Translations under genes and position numbers: made by a program | DNA from: Ophioderma brevispina | Taxonomy: Eukaryota; Echinodermata; Ophiuroidea; Amphilepidida; Ophiodermatidae | Direction: 5' to 3' | DNA: 64,000 bases | Assembly: GCA_023653785.1 (NCBI GenBank) | Contig: JAMKCH010044055.1 | Location: forward strand, 1 to 64,000 | Shown: one piece after another, positions 1 to 11,376 of the stretch | Layout of the letters: every line of letters begins with the position of its first letter | Position numbering within the stretch: position 1 is the stretch's first letter | Notes under the pieces: generated by a model | What the model was told of the DNA's origin: nothing | Seen by the model: the letters and a program-made list of their open reading frames with translations, nothing else | Database searches by the model: none

Positions 1-859
1 ATGGAAACTTCACCTCTATGTTTGATTGCGGTCTTTTCTTCATCATATTCTTTGAAGCAACGCGAGCATAAGGATATAAACATTTGTATGCCTACACTTA
101 GGTGAAACATACAGGTAGAATTACTTGACTCATGTTGATTTGCACTAAAAAGTTCCCTTTTACACTCGCGTCATCTATCAAACACAAGCGTTACACAGCG
201 CACTTTGTGTCTGTTGGGCCAATGTGTACATAGCTATTCTTTATCAGTTCGCATGGCAAAGAGGCCTCGCTCATTTTGGTATGATCAAACCAATTCTAAT
301 ACCACAGATTCCGCTATTACCCTGCATTTATAATTTAATATGTCTTTGGTTAAAACAAGTGGTGAATCTGCCATAACATACCTTTTCTCTGAGTTCAGTC
401 CTATCGAGTGCAATCAAAAATGGGGGTGGGAATGATTCAGGTCGGGTGACAAAGTTCTGGTACTCCATCAACTCATAAGACGTGAATGGAAACGTGTCGA
501 TGACAATGAACTGGGCGGCCTCGTGAATTTCCTGATGGAATTTGTAGACACCCTGCATAGACCTTGAGACGATTCCTCCGTCCCAATACCTCCTCAATCT
601 TCATACTGAAAAGACAAATGTCACACACATGTGCCAATAAAGCGAAGATATTTTCAACATACAAAACTACTACTTTGTGTAATTACTGGGGTTTTCAAGT
701 TTGGTGGGGTAGGATGTGTTGTCCAGTTTGGAGTAGGAGTAGTGTACTGTTCTAATTTATCATATCGGACTCGCTGCTATACCTAAGAAGCATATTTTGC
801 TACAAAATTATGCACATAAGCTCAGTATTACACGCAAAACTCCATTCATTGGGTATCCG
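1..859. other. no gene recognised
   Basis: The short open frames on both strands (longest 89 codons, minus strand, 328-597) show no family motif, no convincing splice sites and no repeated structure. I see nothing that supports a gene. The 3' end runs into the LINE remnant that follows. Confidence 0.5.
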
Positions 860-2224
860 AGGTTTTCTTCTTCAGGGATTTTAAAAACTTTCTCTTCAGC
901 CGAAAGCAGCGGGTTGTGTTCAAGGGGCAGTTTCAAAATTGGGGTGTTCTGTAACCTCAGGTGTGCCCCCCCAGGGCTCCGTTCTTGGTCCTATTTTCTT
1001 TACTTTTGTCAATTTCATTTAATGATGGTTTTTCTCCTCTCTTCAAGTTTGCAGATTGATCACCGAGACTTCGGCCATTTTAGTGAAAGTGATCATGATG
1101 TTCTTCAGAATGATATTCAAAAACATATTTAATTGGACCTATTCTTAATTAGTTGCCTCTCAATCTTTCGAAATGCTCTGTAATGCACCATTGACTAGAT
1201 CTAAGTCTCCGATTATTGTGACAATTACCACATGGCAAGAGTAAACTGCTGAATTGTTAACATTTCAACATTACTTGGTGTCACTTTAAGTAGGGATTTC
1301 CTTTGACTCTCATATAGATGCCAATTTCAAGTAAGGTTCAATAAAAACTTTTGTCGCCATCATCAAGTGCCACAAGAATATGCCTTTAATGCACTGATTA
1401 ACCTCTACAAGCGCTCATCTTGTCCCCATATTATTTACTGGGCATGTGTTTGGGCACACCCCATCAGAGGAATTCATTGGATAATTAGAGAAAGGCAAAC
1501 AGAAGAGAAAATACACATACAGTATTTTAAGCCAATCACAAAGCTGATTTTGAATCTGGTCGTGCTGAATTTGAAGATAGAGCTTCAAAATCAAAGGCTG
1601 GTGCTGGTTTTAAGATCGTACATGATTGACCCCTCTTCTTGATTCTTTTGATACATAGCAAATGCAGACTGAGGAGAGTATAGGCTTTTGCACCAATCTG
1701 CAAGGACTTTTCTTTCTTCAATTCTATGTTTATTTCAATTCCACGTCTCTGGAATGAAATCCGATTTGCGTGTTGTCAATAATCTCTATAACTTAAAGCG
1801 AGGCTGTTAAAAATCACACTTTTTAAGTTGATTAAATGAATGTTGATTGAATTTAATGGGTGTTTTTGTAAGAGTGTTCATTTAATATAGACAGGGTAAT
1901 TGTTTCTCAGTCAGTTTGATATAGACAGGGTAATTGTTGTTTCCAGGTCAGTTTATCAAGTGATTAAATTTTCACTGGGCATACATGTGCCATGCCTATA
2001 TTCTTTTGGTTTCCTAAACAATTTTGATCTTGTTCTCTGTGCATGTATATTTGTTGTTTTTGGTTTTTCTCTTGATATGAAAGCACTTTTGTGATCTTGG
2101 TTTTTGGCAACCCATTCTCTTATCCAGATTACTTGCTTTGCATTGTCAATTTTCGAATGTACTATATTTATTTCTGTTTATATGCATTTTGCAAGTAATT
2201 CAATAAATATTATTATTATTATTA
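860..2224 (+). mobile_element. degenerate 3' part of a non-LTR retrotransposon (CR1/L2/Jockey type)
   Basis: The frame at 960-1022 reads SGVPPQGSVLGPIFF, a clear version of the reverse-transcriptase motif GVPQGSVLGP found in LINE pol proteins, with one extra proline from a C-run. Farther on, broken into several frames, come LLGVTLSRDF (about 1270-1300), NKNF, and NALINLYKRSSCPHIIYWACVW (about 1389-1454). These match the usual C-terminal order YLGV, then NKK/L.R, then LI.PILEY..PVW. A segment resembling PRLWNEI follows near 1740-1760. The block ends in an ATT microsatellite (about 2207-2224), a common 3' end for this class. Stops and frameshifts are frequent, so this is a dead copy. The family beyond LINE pol is not resolved. 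Confidence 0.7.
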
Positions 2225-2960
2225 ACCTAAAACCACCCTCGGTGTTTCAAAAAGTCTTAGCATATCAATTACGCAACATTCCAAATGCCAGTAAGATACT
2301 CAGTAAAGGACCCGCTAAGATTATCCACCAAGATTTTGAAACGTTCAGTAATTCACCTTTAGTCAGAAGTAAAATAAGCTTATGGGCTTTGACACACGCT
2401 TGTGTGTTGCCTGTTGTGGAACTGCGCTACAGTATGGGAGTCCAGGTCATGCGCAACTTGGGTGGGCACGCGGACGTACCTTAACAACTTGGACAAGAAA
2501 AATTTTTACTGATTTACTGATTTGATATTTTAACTCTCATCCCACTCCTCTGCGGCAGACGAAATGTGCAGTATTTGTAATGGAGTTTGCACTGTTGCAT
2601 CTCACAAAGACTCGCCATTCTGAGAGTCATATAAAGATGCAAACCATGATTTCTTTAATCAGATTTGGGAAGTCAAATATGTTCCTGATTCCAAGAGAGA
2701 TACACACATTACAACTGACCCAAGAAATATTATAAGCAATTGCAGTTTACTTTACCACAGGTACCTTTTGGCTGTGTCAATGTTCCTTGTAATGAGTCGT
2801 ATCCCAGGAAAGAAGAGACCGGACTCGAAATCTGGGGGAATATAATGTCAATCGATGTCCTAGGCAAACAGTCTTATCAAAGCTTTCCTAACTGCTGTCA
2901 AACAAGCTTCTGTAAAGCAAGTAACAGCAGAATTTACAAAAATCAGTTGTTATGACTTGC
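2225..2960 (+). other. unclassified degenerate coding-like stretch next to the LINE
   Basis: Directly after the LINE tail, translation gives long protein-like stretches broken by only a few stops (126 codons open at 2104-2484, 71 codons at 2740-2955). One piece around 2380-2450 (WALTHACVLPVVELRYSMG) faintly recalls the LINE segment before the C-terminus. I cannot assign it to a family. It may be part of a second LINE copy or chance. No splice signals or start context single it out as a host gene. Confidence 0.15.
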
Positions 2961-3479
2961 GGCACCGTACACTGTTTAGTTGAACTACATTGGCTGGCAT
3001 TATGTTCTTTTCCAGGGTTTTTGAACCGAGTAAGTAATGCATGGTGAGGTTATCTCATCACGCCTTCACTAGAAAACCATGTGTTGACTTAAGCCCAAAA
3101 ACCAAAAAGGTCTCGGAGCTGCGGTACATAACTGAAGATTCAGGTACCTACAAATACAGTTAAAACAAGTGGTCCCCATAATGCCGGATAGATTTTATTT
3201 TTGGGTCTGGAATTTGTTTTTTTATGGATTTTTAAGTTGGATTTTTTATTGATTTGTTTCTGTTTTTGTTCATTGTGTGTTTTGCTTTTGTTTTATTCAA
3301 AGATTTTTTTTATGTAGGGCGGCCCATTTTTTATTTAAGTTTTTTAATGCTTTTTTTTCATTGAATGTTTCATTGAATTATTTTATTTGTTTGTTTGTTT
3401 ATCATGTTGGAATTATCTTAAGGTGAACAAGAGATTTAGAGGCACTCAGATATTGTTAATAATAGTGATTATAGATTGA

Positions 3480-3775
3480 CACTCCAATAGATCTCTTATT
3501 TTTATTGGCTACAAAAATGTCATTAAAAGAGAGGGAAAAAAGGTGATTTTGATTAGGTGAATTTCGTAGTTGCTCCTATACGAAATTCGAAATTTCACAA
3601 TTTTTGTGACCAAAGAAACATTTTCGCAGCTTAATACTTTCAGCTGGGGATATTTTTGATGGAAAGCTTTACATTCAGGCAAAAATCAGATTTTCACATT
3701 TTAGGGACACCTGTTATTGAATCTCTCGTTTGCACCTTTTGAACTGGAATTTTTTTTCTGAACTGCAGAGGTTAA
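3480..3775 (+). repeat. dispersed repeat family A, copy 1
   Basis: This block is similar, on the opposite strand, to the block at about 15775-16320. Shared landmarks are a GGCTACA-AAAT box with AGAGAGGAAAAAAGGTGATTTT near 3530, then TTTCACAATTTTT, GCAGCTTAAT, GGGGATATTTT, AAAGCTTTACAT, CAAAAATCAG and TTTTAGGGACA in the same order. Copy 1 lacks about 200 bp in the middle compared with copy 2. There is no coding potential. It is probably a non-autonomous transposon, but terminal repeats and target duplications were not found. Confidence 0.55.
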
Positions 3776-3859
3776 GTAGACTCATACTGCTGATAAGTCG
3801 CTTTTGTAAGAAATGGATGGAACACAGAAACCCAATTGCTTTTGTAAGCTGATTCCCCG

Positions 3860-4633
3860 GTTATAAAGACGTTGGCGTGCACTAACTGCGTGTTAATCAA
3901 TACAAACGATCATGATCCAGCATATTAAAAACATAAACAATATTACTAAAAACTAAAGGTCAATGTATACAGAAACAGGGGTGTGAGAGGTCCTGGGCAA
4001 AAAATGAGGAAAAGGGAAAAAGAGGAAAAAGGAGAAAAAAATGCCAACACAGGGCTGACATCAAGGGAAAAAGCTAAAATTTGGCACTAACAACATTTAA
4101 AAACGGAGGAAATCCTCTTAAAACGAGAAAAATTTTCACACCTCTGACAGAATTTACCACATTTGAAAGGCATTTGATAAATGCAAAGTTTATTTAATTT
4201 GAGACAGGGGAGGGCGCACCAAGGAAATCCAAATTTCACGACGTTGCCATGGGTTTACACTATGTAAAAGCACATATTGACGAAAAAATTCTGAAGTTTT
4301 TTTAAGGTTGTCAAGGAATATTTCCGATTCCCAAAACGTTGGAGGGTGAAGAATCAACTTTAACTGAAGGGTTATTTGATTTTTTGTATGAATTAAACAA
4401 CGAGATGAGGTCGTATGTCGGTATGGGAACACCAAGACCGACCCACCTGAAGCACCCAAATTGTTTTGTGGTTTGGGCAAAAAACAATTTTAGCCCTACG
4501 GGGCGGACAAAAGCCCAAAACTCAGTATGCTGAATTCTTTGACATTTTTGGCGAGTGCTAGAATGGAAGAGGCTTGGCCGCCATGCGAGATTTGAGATTA
4601 GAATTTTGTCAATAGATATACTTATCACCAATT
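3860..4633. other. intergenic, no gene recognised
   Basis: The segment is A-rich, with a purine-rich run (GGAAAAAG-type) at about 4000-4050. Open frames on the minus strand at 4190-4631 (96 and 106 codons) overlap in different frames. A frame-shifted reading gives a protein-like piece (SLFNSYKKSNNPSVKVDSSP) without a recognisable family. I do not call it a gene. Confidence 0.35.
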
Positions 4634-4797
4634 TTAGATTGATATTTGCTTAGCCAGGAGTGCATCCCTAACTTCTGGTCTCTCAAGATTCTGCTCTGCA
4701 TCTTGAAGTGTCTTCATCCAACTTTTTGAGTTGGCCTTCATTTCCTTCATCTTTTTCCAGAGAGCAGTGTCTGTCTTCCAGCCAGTTTTTGCAAAGA
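4634..4797 (-). CDS. possible 3'-terminal coding exon or pseudogene fragment, unknown family
   Basis: Minus-strand translation gives about 52 residues ending in a TAA stop at 4634-4636. They are strongly helical and charged, including TALWKKMKEMKANSKSWM and DAEQNLERPEVRDALLAKQ. Amino-acid composition is unlike random translation of this AT-rich DNA. A possible acceptor (pyrimidine-rich tract then TTTTTATGAG) lies just above 4797 and would start the exon in phase 1. There is an in-frame stop above it, so it would have to be spliced. No AATAAA was noticed close downstream, and no partner exon was found. It could also be a decayed piece of a transposon protein. Confidence 0.3.
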
Positions 4798-5624
4798 CTC
4801 ATAAAAAGTTCATATTGCAATTAAAGGGAAAAAAATGTGTCAAATTCAACCAAATTTTGAAGTCCAGGTGGACCCTCTCCAATTTTAGGAAATTCTTTGG
4901 AAAGGTCTACTGTGTCAAAAACACAATCAAAAAAATTCATACCTAAACAGTTTCACAAATAAGGCTTTTAAAATTTGCTTCGAAGCGAACACCCCTTTTG
5001 CCCATTCCAGAGTCGCGGAAAATTGTGCAACCAGAGGTCACTCCAAGTGGAAAACCGCCAAAATAGGCGTTGAAGTTATGTTCAAAATGGCAAAAGGTAA
5101 TCTTCCGTCATAGGTCATCAACAACAATACAATACTAGCAGTCCAATCTGTCTTGGGCCACCTCCCAGGGAAGCTGAGCTTGCGGAAGTTGAAGTTGGAT
5201 GTGTAGTCTAAGCGGTAAAGCCTACTTATTATTCCATCCAGGTTTTACAGTCAGGTGTTAACATATTTTTGAAAAACTTTTAATTAATATCATAAACTAT
5301 AATTAAAATTCTCTGTCCACCTCATTCAGTCATCCTATACGTGGATTTGATTTAGCGCCTAAAAAGTTATAGGTCAAATGACCGCGAGCTTGTACCGGGT
5401 TTCGCATAGGGTGTGATTAGGTACAGTAATCCGATGCACGATTAGAACATGCATCTGATCAACTGACCGATAATTTACCGACACGATGCATGAAATGATT
5501 GAAAGATCTGACGCGTATTGTGATATTCAGAAAAAAAGAGGGTTTTGGAATTGGAGAAGAAAAAAAGGCTCTTAAAACACAGTGTGTAATCAGTCAAGTC
5601 CAGAACATCAACGAGAACCTAACA

Positions 5625-5816
5625 TCAGCAATTTCACTCACCTCCATATCGAGAGTGAAATCTTCTGAAACGTTGAATTCCCTCTTGAAAAATTATTTGT
5701 TGAGAGTGAAGACGTCCTCGGGAAACGTTTGTTCTCGCAACACTAATTACAGATTCACTCACCTCAGATTCTCCATTTCACTCTTGAAAATTAACTCAAG
5801 AGTGAAATACTCTTAA
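5625..5816 (+). repeat. cluster of TTTCACTC / GAGTGAAA inverted motifs
   Basis: At least six copies of the octamer TTTCACTC or its complement lie in under 200 bp. The last pair forms a perfect 12-bp inverted repeat (TTTCACTCTTGA ... TCAAGAGTGAAA, about 5787-5812) with an 8-nt loop. The 105-codon open frame at 5499-5816 over this block follows the repeats and resembles no protein family, so I treat it as repeat-derived. Confidence 0.5.
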
Positions 5817-6039
5817 AGGTGCGTGTTCGATCGCTTGGGACCCCCCTGATTTACCCGGAAGTAGGTTAGCGATTTTGATTAGATGGAATGGAAGACCGGA
5901 TTTCTCATTGTCGTCTGAAAATTTGAGCCCTCGAAGCCATTTCATTCCCAAGGATATAAACAACAAGGCGAACTCGTTTTACGCGATGCCTAAGAACATG
6001 TCCCCGACGAATTTCGCGATCATTTGGAAAGTGACAATT

Positions 6040-6955
6040 AACGCAACAAATAAAAAAAATTGCCCATCCGTTGTACTGTTTCAGAGATATAGCAATTGCG
6101 CATATTAAATTAGCTTCCATTTGCATACCTAAACCTGCATAAACTAAATCGCACATATCATGTTCACACAAAAGATGTATGGCATAAGCCTTTCATGTAG
6201 CGAAGGAATTTTGGGCACATCCGATGTACTGTTTCAGCGAAAAATTAATTGCGCATAATTTAATTAGCTCATTTGCATATCTAAGAGAAGCCACTCACAT
6301 ATGTATCATGAACTTTCAAAGTACGAAAACAATGCATGCCACAATGTACTTTCAATGTGGCAAAAGAATTTGCATATCTTATGTACTGGTTTCATTGATA
6401 CAACAACATTAATTATGGCATATTAAATTAAGCTCCTTTGCACACTACTATGCGGGACTCTACCTGATTCTTTCCCTCTTTTGATCTCTTGTTTTCCGCC
6501 TCTATCAATCCATACAACTCCCATCCCCGCCTCCCCTAGGTCACTTTTGGCTGATTTTTCCCCGACTTTCGATCCCCCCCCTTCCCGAAAGGGAGGGATG
6601 CCAAGATGTACTTCATGTGGCAAAAGAATTTGGCATATCTAATGTACCGTTTCAGTGATACATTAATCAGGCATATTTTAATTAGCTCATTTGCATACCT
6701 AACCCGCTATATCACGCCTTTCCATCGCAGAAATGATGCATGCCGTGATGCACTTCCATGAAGCGAAGGAATTTTGTGTGGCCCGATTAGTGTTTCAAAT
6801 ATACAGCATACAGTGGTTTAACATTTTATCACAGAATTCCAGGGTTTTAACATTTTTGCTCACAGACATAACGGACATACGTACATACAAGACATACGGA
6901 CGGACGAGCCCATTTCATAGTCCCCGTTCCGAACTTCAGTTCGGCGGGGACAAAA
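6040..6955 (+). mobile_element. Helitron-like non-autonomous element with ~155 bp internal tandem repeat and terminal hairpin
   Basis: A unit containing GTACTGTTTCAG, then GCGCATATTAAATTAGCTC, then CATTTGCATA-CCTAA, then ATGTGGCAAAAGAATTT recurs at about 6072, 6225, 6382, 6643 and 6787. Spacings are 153, 157, 261 and 144 bp; the long spacing holds a ~105 bp C-rich insert at about 6440-6600. After the array come ACGGACATACG-type short repeats and a strong hairpin at 6920-6951 (GTCCCCG...CGGGGAC, with inner arms CCGAACT/AGTTCGG). An internal 100-200 bp tandem array plus a 3' hairpin is the layout of Helitron-type (HINE/pearl-like) elements. No Rep/helicase coding is present. The 5' end was not defined. 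Confidence 0.5.
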
Positions 6956-6959
6956 AACT

Positions 6960-9310
6960 GCTGTTTTTAGTGGTTAACCACTTTAATAGCACAGTATTGA
7001 ATAGGGCTTTGGCAACATGCATTTTGCGTCACCATCAATACCGCAGTTTGTTTCCCACGGTACTTGATGGGGTGTATCTGCAAGTGCCAGGCTCTCATAT
7101 GAAAGTGAGACACATACACATAAATCGAACAACCACCTTTAAGAAAAAATGGGAGTTGAAATTGGGATGGTGCCATGTCTGCCTACCTGTTTAGTTTTAA
7201 AAATCTTCATTACTCTTTAGATACATACTGGCCATGGTCAAATATGGAAGAGTAATTTTTTTTTCCACTATGTTGGTGTAAAGTTGAAAACAGTTGCGAT
7301 ATAACTTTTATTAACTTTATCACCACGTCACAACTTCTTCGTAATTAAAGACACTCATGGATTTTGAAAAATATTTGAAATTGCAGGATAGCTTCAAAGT
7401 GAAGGATACTCTGTATAATTTCCCATATTACCTTGTACATACAAAAGCTGTAGAATTAACAGAAAAGGAAGAAACGCAGTGTCCAAAATACGATTCTCCA
7501 TTCATTAACGTTGTTGTAGTAAGTGTCCGTTCGGAAAGTATGACTAAAATCTTCTGTCTTCTGTTCCTTATTAGGTTGCTTTCTGGTCTTATCATTTTGC
7601 AGGGTATGTTAGGATAACCTGTACTTGTTACGTACATTGCAAAAATCTGATTTTTGATGATTTTTTTTTTCGATTTTCTGAGTTTAGCAAATCACTGATA
7701 GTGTCTTTAAATACGCAACATGTAAGCACAGTCGGATCTAAATCCCCTCCATCGTCACCTTAAAATATGTCCAACATGTATGAATAATTAATCATCGGGC
7801 ACTTCTTATTTTAAAACAACATCGTCTTTTGGGTGCAATTGATAAAGTCTGAACAAATTTTTATAGTCTTTGTGGGAAAGACCCACAGCAACGCGATTGA
7901 ATGATATACAATTAGCTATGCAGTGCACCGTGGTCAATAATGCTGGTTTGTACCGGCCAGTACGAAACATACTTCCAACACCAATCGATTGCCTTTTCGA
8001 ACAATCCAAAGTTTTGATTTCAAGTCCAATGTGTCATATTAGAAAGCACTTAAAGGTTACTCCGAGATTTCCCGAGGATGACGCCTCAATTTTCAAACAA
8101 ATTGTGTTTTTTTTTTGCATATACTAAGTGCTGTCCATATATAATCACTGTGTGAAATACTACGCGACTCAAAACGAAGTCCTTCATACAGAAAATCACA
8201 ATTTTGCTTAAATTCTGGACCGGAATTTATTGTTTAACAACGTTGCCGTATCCTATGGCACAGTTACACTGTACATATATGTTACGCAATGAAAGCGAAA
8301 AAATCCGAATCATCTCTAACTTTGGATTTTTTTTATTTTTTGTCTGTTTGTGTTTTTGTGTTTTTTGATTTTTTAAATATTTTCAAACAAATCTATATTT
8401 TGAAATCTCTGAGACAACCTTTAAAAACATACCTCAAATTATGGATATTTGTTTTAGTCTAAGTAAACCGTTTTGAAACCTGTCCTCACCTTGTTTAATT
8501 TACCCCTTAATTTTCCCCATATAAAATCGAAACCTGTCCCCCCCTCCTACTGCATTTCATAACCTTGTTTTGATATACCTGTTCAAGGCAGTCTGAATCT
8601 GAATTATACTGCCAGCGAACTACCGTAATGTAATTAGTATTTTTGAACCAAACACATTTGTCCTGTACTTAACAGTTGAAATCCTAGCCACAGCTATTTT
8701 TAGTATCCAGATCCCGACCACAGGTGTCTGCCACTGTGGCTTAAGCCTCGCCAGCTTGGTCAAGACAGCTGTTCGATTGTATTGCCCTTTTTTTCTTTAT
8801 TTCCTTCAACTTCAATAATTTCTTTCATGATTTGCAAAAAATCTGTTGCAATGTCATTGTATAAAGGAAAATAAGACTAAGAGATAAGACTAAAGAATAT
8901 GGTTGTCTAGTGATATTCGGGTGCTAATTTTCAGCTTTTGGTTGCTTTAGTTTTGTTCTATTATGTATGTGAGTTTTAAACCTATATGTATGTTTTAGAG
9001 GTCTAACCTTGGCTGAGGCGTATTTTTTACAACTCACTGTGTCTGTGAATAGGAAAAAGTGAACTGTTAAATGGCATGGCTGGCATTTTATTGAGAAACT
9101 CTATCTGTCAAGTTCACAAAACTGTGCCAGTTGACGGATAAGAACCGAGAGAGAGTGTAAATTTCGGGCGGGCCTGCGTGCAGAAAAAGTTTGACGATGG
9201 ACTTGGATATGTAATTGTAAATTAGTTTCTCGCCAGTCCACTGCACTTGTAAGACTAAGCTTCCAGATCGGCATAAGCCCTTTCACAATTTCAGATCAAG
9301 ATGCAGTGTG
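6960..9310. other. intergenic, no gene recognised
   Basis: The segment is AT-rich. It contains an imperfect inverted pair around 7029-7076 (CACCATCAATACCG / CGGTACTTGATGG). Open frames are all under 90 codons apart from the repeat-edge frame at 6733-7194, and none shows a family motif. The 86-codon frame at 7357-7617 has a plausible composition but no splice or start support. Confidence 0.4.
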
Positions 9311-9620
9311 AAATATCCGACATCTTTTTTTGTAGATAAACAAAACAAGGCTGACTGTACAATTTCATTCATGTGGGTAGAACTTTGACGTTGTTCACAA
9401 AAAAGTCTCTTTACTTTTGGGTTTATGACTATCGTCTCAATTGCCCTTCAATACAGTAATTAAAACAGTTCAATATGACATTAACCACATAAAAGATCAC
9501 CTCTTTAAAAACCCGAGTTTAATGTGAAGTAATTTTTGTGAAAACGTCAAGTTCCCACATTGTCATTGACATTGTACAGTTCAGCCTTGTTTTTTATCTA
9601 CAAAAAGATCGCCGGATATT
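9311..9620. mobile_element. foldback MITE, ~310 bp
   Basis: The two ends are long imperfect inverted repeats. The left arm from 9312 reads AATATCCGACATCTTTTTTTG, then TAGATAAACAAAACAAGGCTG, then ACTGTACAATTTCA. The complement of the right arm ending at 9620 reads AATATCCGGCGATCTTTTTG, then TAGATAAAAAACAAGGCTGA, then ACTGTACAATGTCA. The arms stay recognisable for at least 100 bp on each side, leaving a short centre. There is no coding capacity. A clean target-site duplication was not found. Confidence 0.7.
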
Positions 9621-10659
9621 ACAATGTACCCACAATTCTTCTTGAATCTGAGACGTGAAGACGGCTTATTAACCTTTTTTCACTGCGGATGCTTAAGCAA
9701 GGATTAACAGTCATGTTTTGGTTTAACTTTCCGCCCATTTTTGGTAGTGGTCGAACAAGTACCCTTACGAAGCTGATTTCCTGAACGGGAAAACAATGGC
9801 CCCCAACTATTGTGCTCTCAAAATTCCATTTTAGAAAGTACTTACATTTTCCTAAACATCTCCAGCGACAGTAGTAAGCCACAGTAGCAATTCTATGAAA
9901 TAGTAACTTTGAATTGTTAGGTAACATGAGTTCTGGTAACCAAAACCAGAAGTCAACATTCTCTTTTAACACTACTCGTTATCATCTACTGCCCTCTAGT
10001 TTTGTACTTCAAGATTTCGGGGTAATGTACAGGTAACCAGAACAGTGCTAGAATTTTGTTGAAGTGAACTTCCTTTTCGTAACAGCTAGAAACTTACCCA
10101 ATTCGTGATTATTAATTCTATTCTAGGCGTTTGCTCTAGACACTCATACATCACTCTGCATCATTGAAATCGTTAGATTCTTTGGATAAGATAAAAATTC
10201 AAGGAAAAAAAAGACCCTTCCGATTTGTTGATGCTGTGTTGACGTACCATTTCGACGCCCCCCCCCCATGCGTAGTGACGGCTGGTCAGGTAGCTAGATC
10301 TGATCCCCACGGGCGTATGGAACTCGGAAAAAGAACCGTGGTCATTAGATCTTGTTGGAGTGATTGAACATGTTTGGCGTTTCTTATTAATTATTGAACG
10401 TGTATCTTTAAACGCAGTCGTTTACAAAAATAAATGGGCATCGCCATGATCGCGCAGGTATTTTTGTGAATTGCACAGACATATTGTTCTAATAAATACT
10501 TTAAAAATTGACAGTGCCTGACTGAAATATAAATAAGTGGCATAATCCAGACCTTTAACAAATGGGGTAGGGTACAAATTTGGATCCTTAAATCTCCGTA
10601 AGCACTAGGCATTCTCCCGGGGAGGTCTCACATTGGGATGAAGTCTGTGCTGCCGTCTA
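9621..10659. other. intergenic; possible isolated minus-strand exon
   Basis: On the minus strand a segment at about 9856-9943 is bounded by a good acceptor (TTCTGGTTTTGGTTACCAG) and a strong donor (AAAAT|GTAAGTAC). It is open in one frame (LMLPNNSKLLFHRIATVAYY...) and starts in a phase compatible with the exon ending at 11756. It could belong to the candidate gene at 11.4-12.5 kb or be chance. The rest shows nothing recognisable; a C-run lies at about 10258-10266. Confidence 0.25.
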
Positions 10660-10925
10660 AGACCTCATTTTAGGACCATTTCAGTTCGCAGAGCCCTACT
10701 TTTTTTATGTCCAAATCTATATTCTACCAATTTTATCACAAAACCTCAAAAGTAGCTGGAATTAGGAAATCGCAGCTTATTTTAGAATTTTTTTGAAAAC
10801 CTAGTTCGCAAAATATAATTTTTAGGCCTTTAATCAGCTCCAGAACCTTAATTTTTGGAATCTGGGAGGCACTTACCTATAAAAAAAAAAAAAACAGTTG
10901 AGACCCCCCCCCCCCGATGCATTCA
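10660..10925 (+). repeat. dispersed repeat family B, copy 1
   Basis: This is a direct copy of the block at about 14755-15003. The shared order is CATTTTAGGACCATTTCAGTTC, then CAGAG-CCTAC, TTTATGTCCAAA, ATAT-TACCAA-TTT, AAAACCTCAAAA, GCTGGAATT, GAAATCGCA, and a final CTTACCTATAAAA run. This copy ends in A- and C-homopolymers (about 10878-10915). There is no coding potential. Confidence 0.6.
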
Positions 10926-11376
10926 AAGTTTGTACTATTCCTACAACTAACAGTAAACCTACCCTGTTATAAATTGCTTTTGATAAAGTTAATTTCATCT
11001 CTTCTCCAGTGGACATTTAGATTTTCTTTTCGAAATCAATACGCCCGTGGGATAGATCAAGCTACCTGGCAATGGATATTATGACATGATGCAAACACAA
11101 CTGCTTATTTAAATTGGGAGCCGCCCAAATAGCCTCTTAGTTTGAAAAAAAAAATTCTACCCTCCTACCGTCCATTCATAAAAGATATCACGTTAGTACT
11201 TCTCTGGTCTCAAATACCTGGCCAAATAGCTTTTAAAAATCTTGTTTATCTCCATTTAAAACGACTGGCCCGTGGTACTAACGCGCGTTTACAATGTCCT
11301 GGCCCGACACCGCTGCGAACACGTTCGAAGTCGCATTCAAACACTACAAATAATACCATACATACTCGTAAGTTTG

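Noticed and set aside
797..1132. 111-codon frame as a host gene
   Set aside because: The adjacent frame carries the LINE reverse-transcriptase motif, so the frame is a shadow of a dead LINE.
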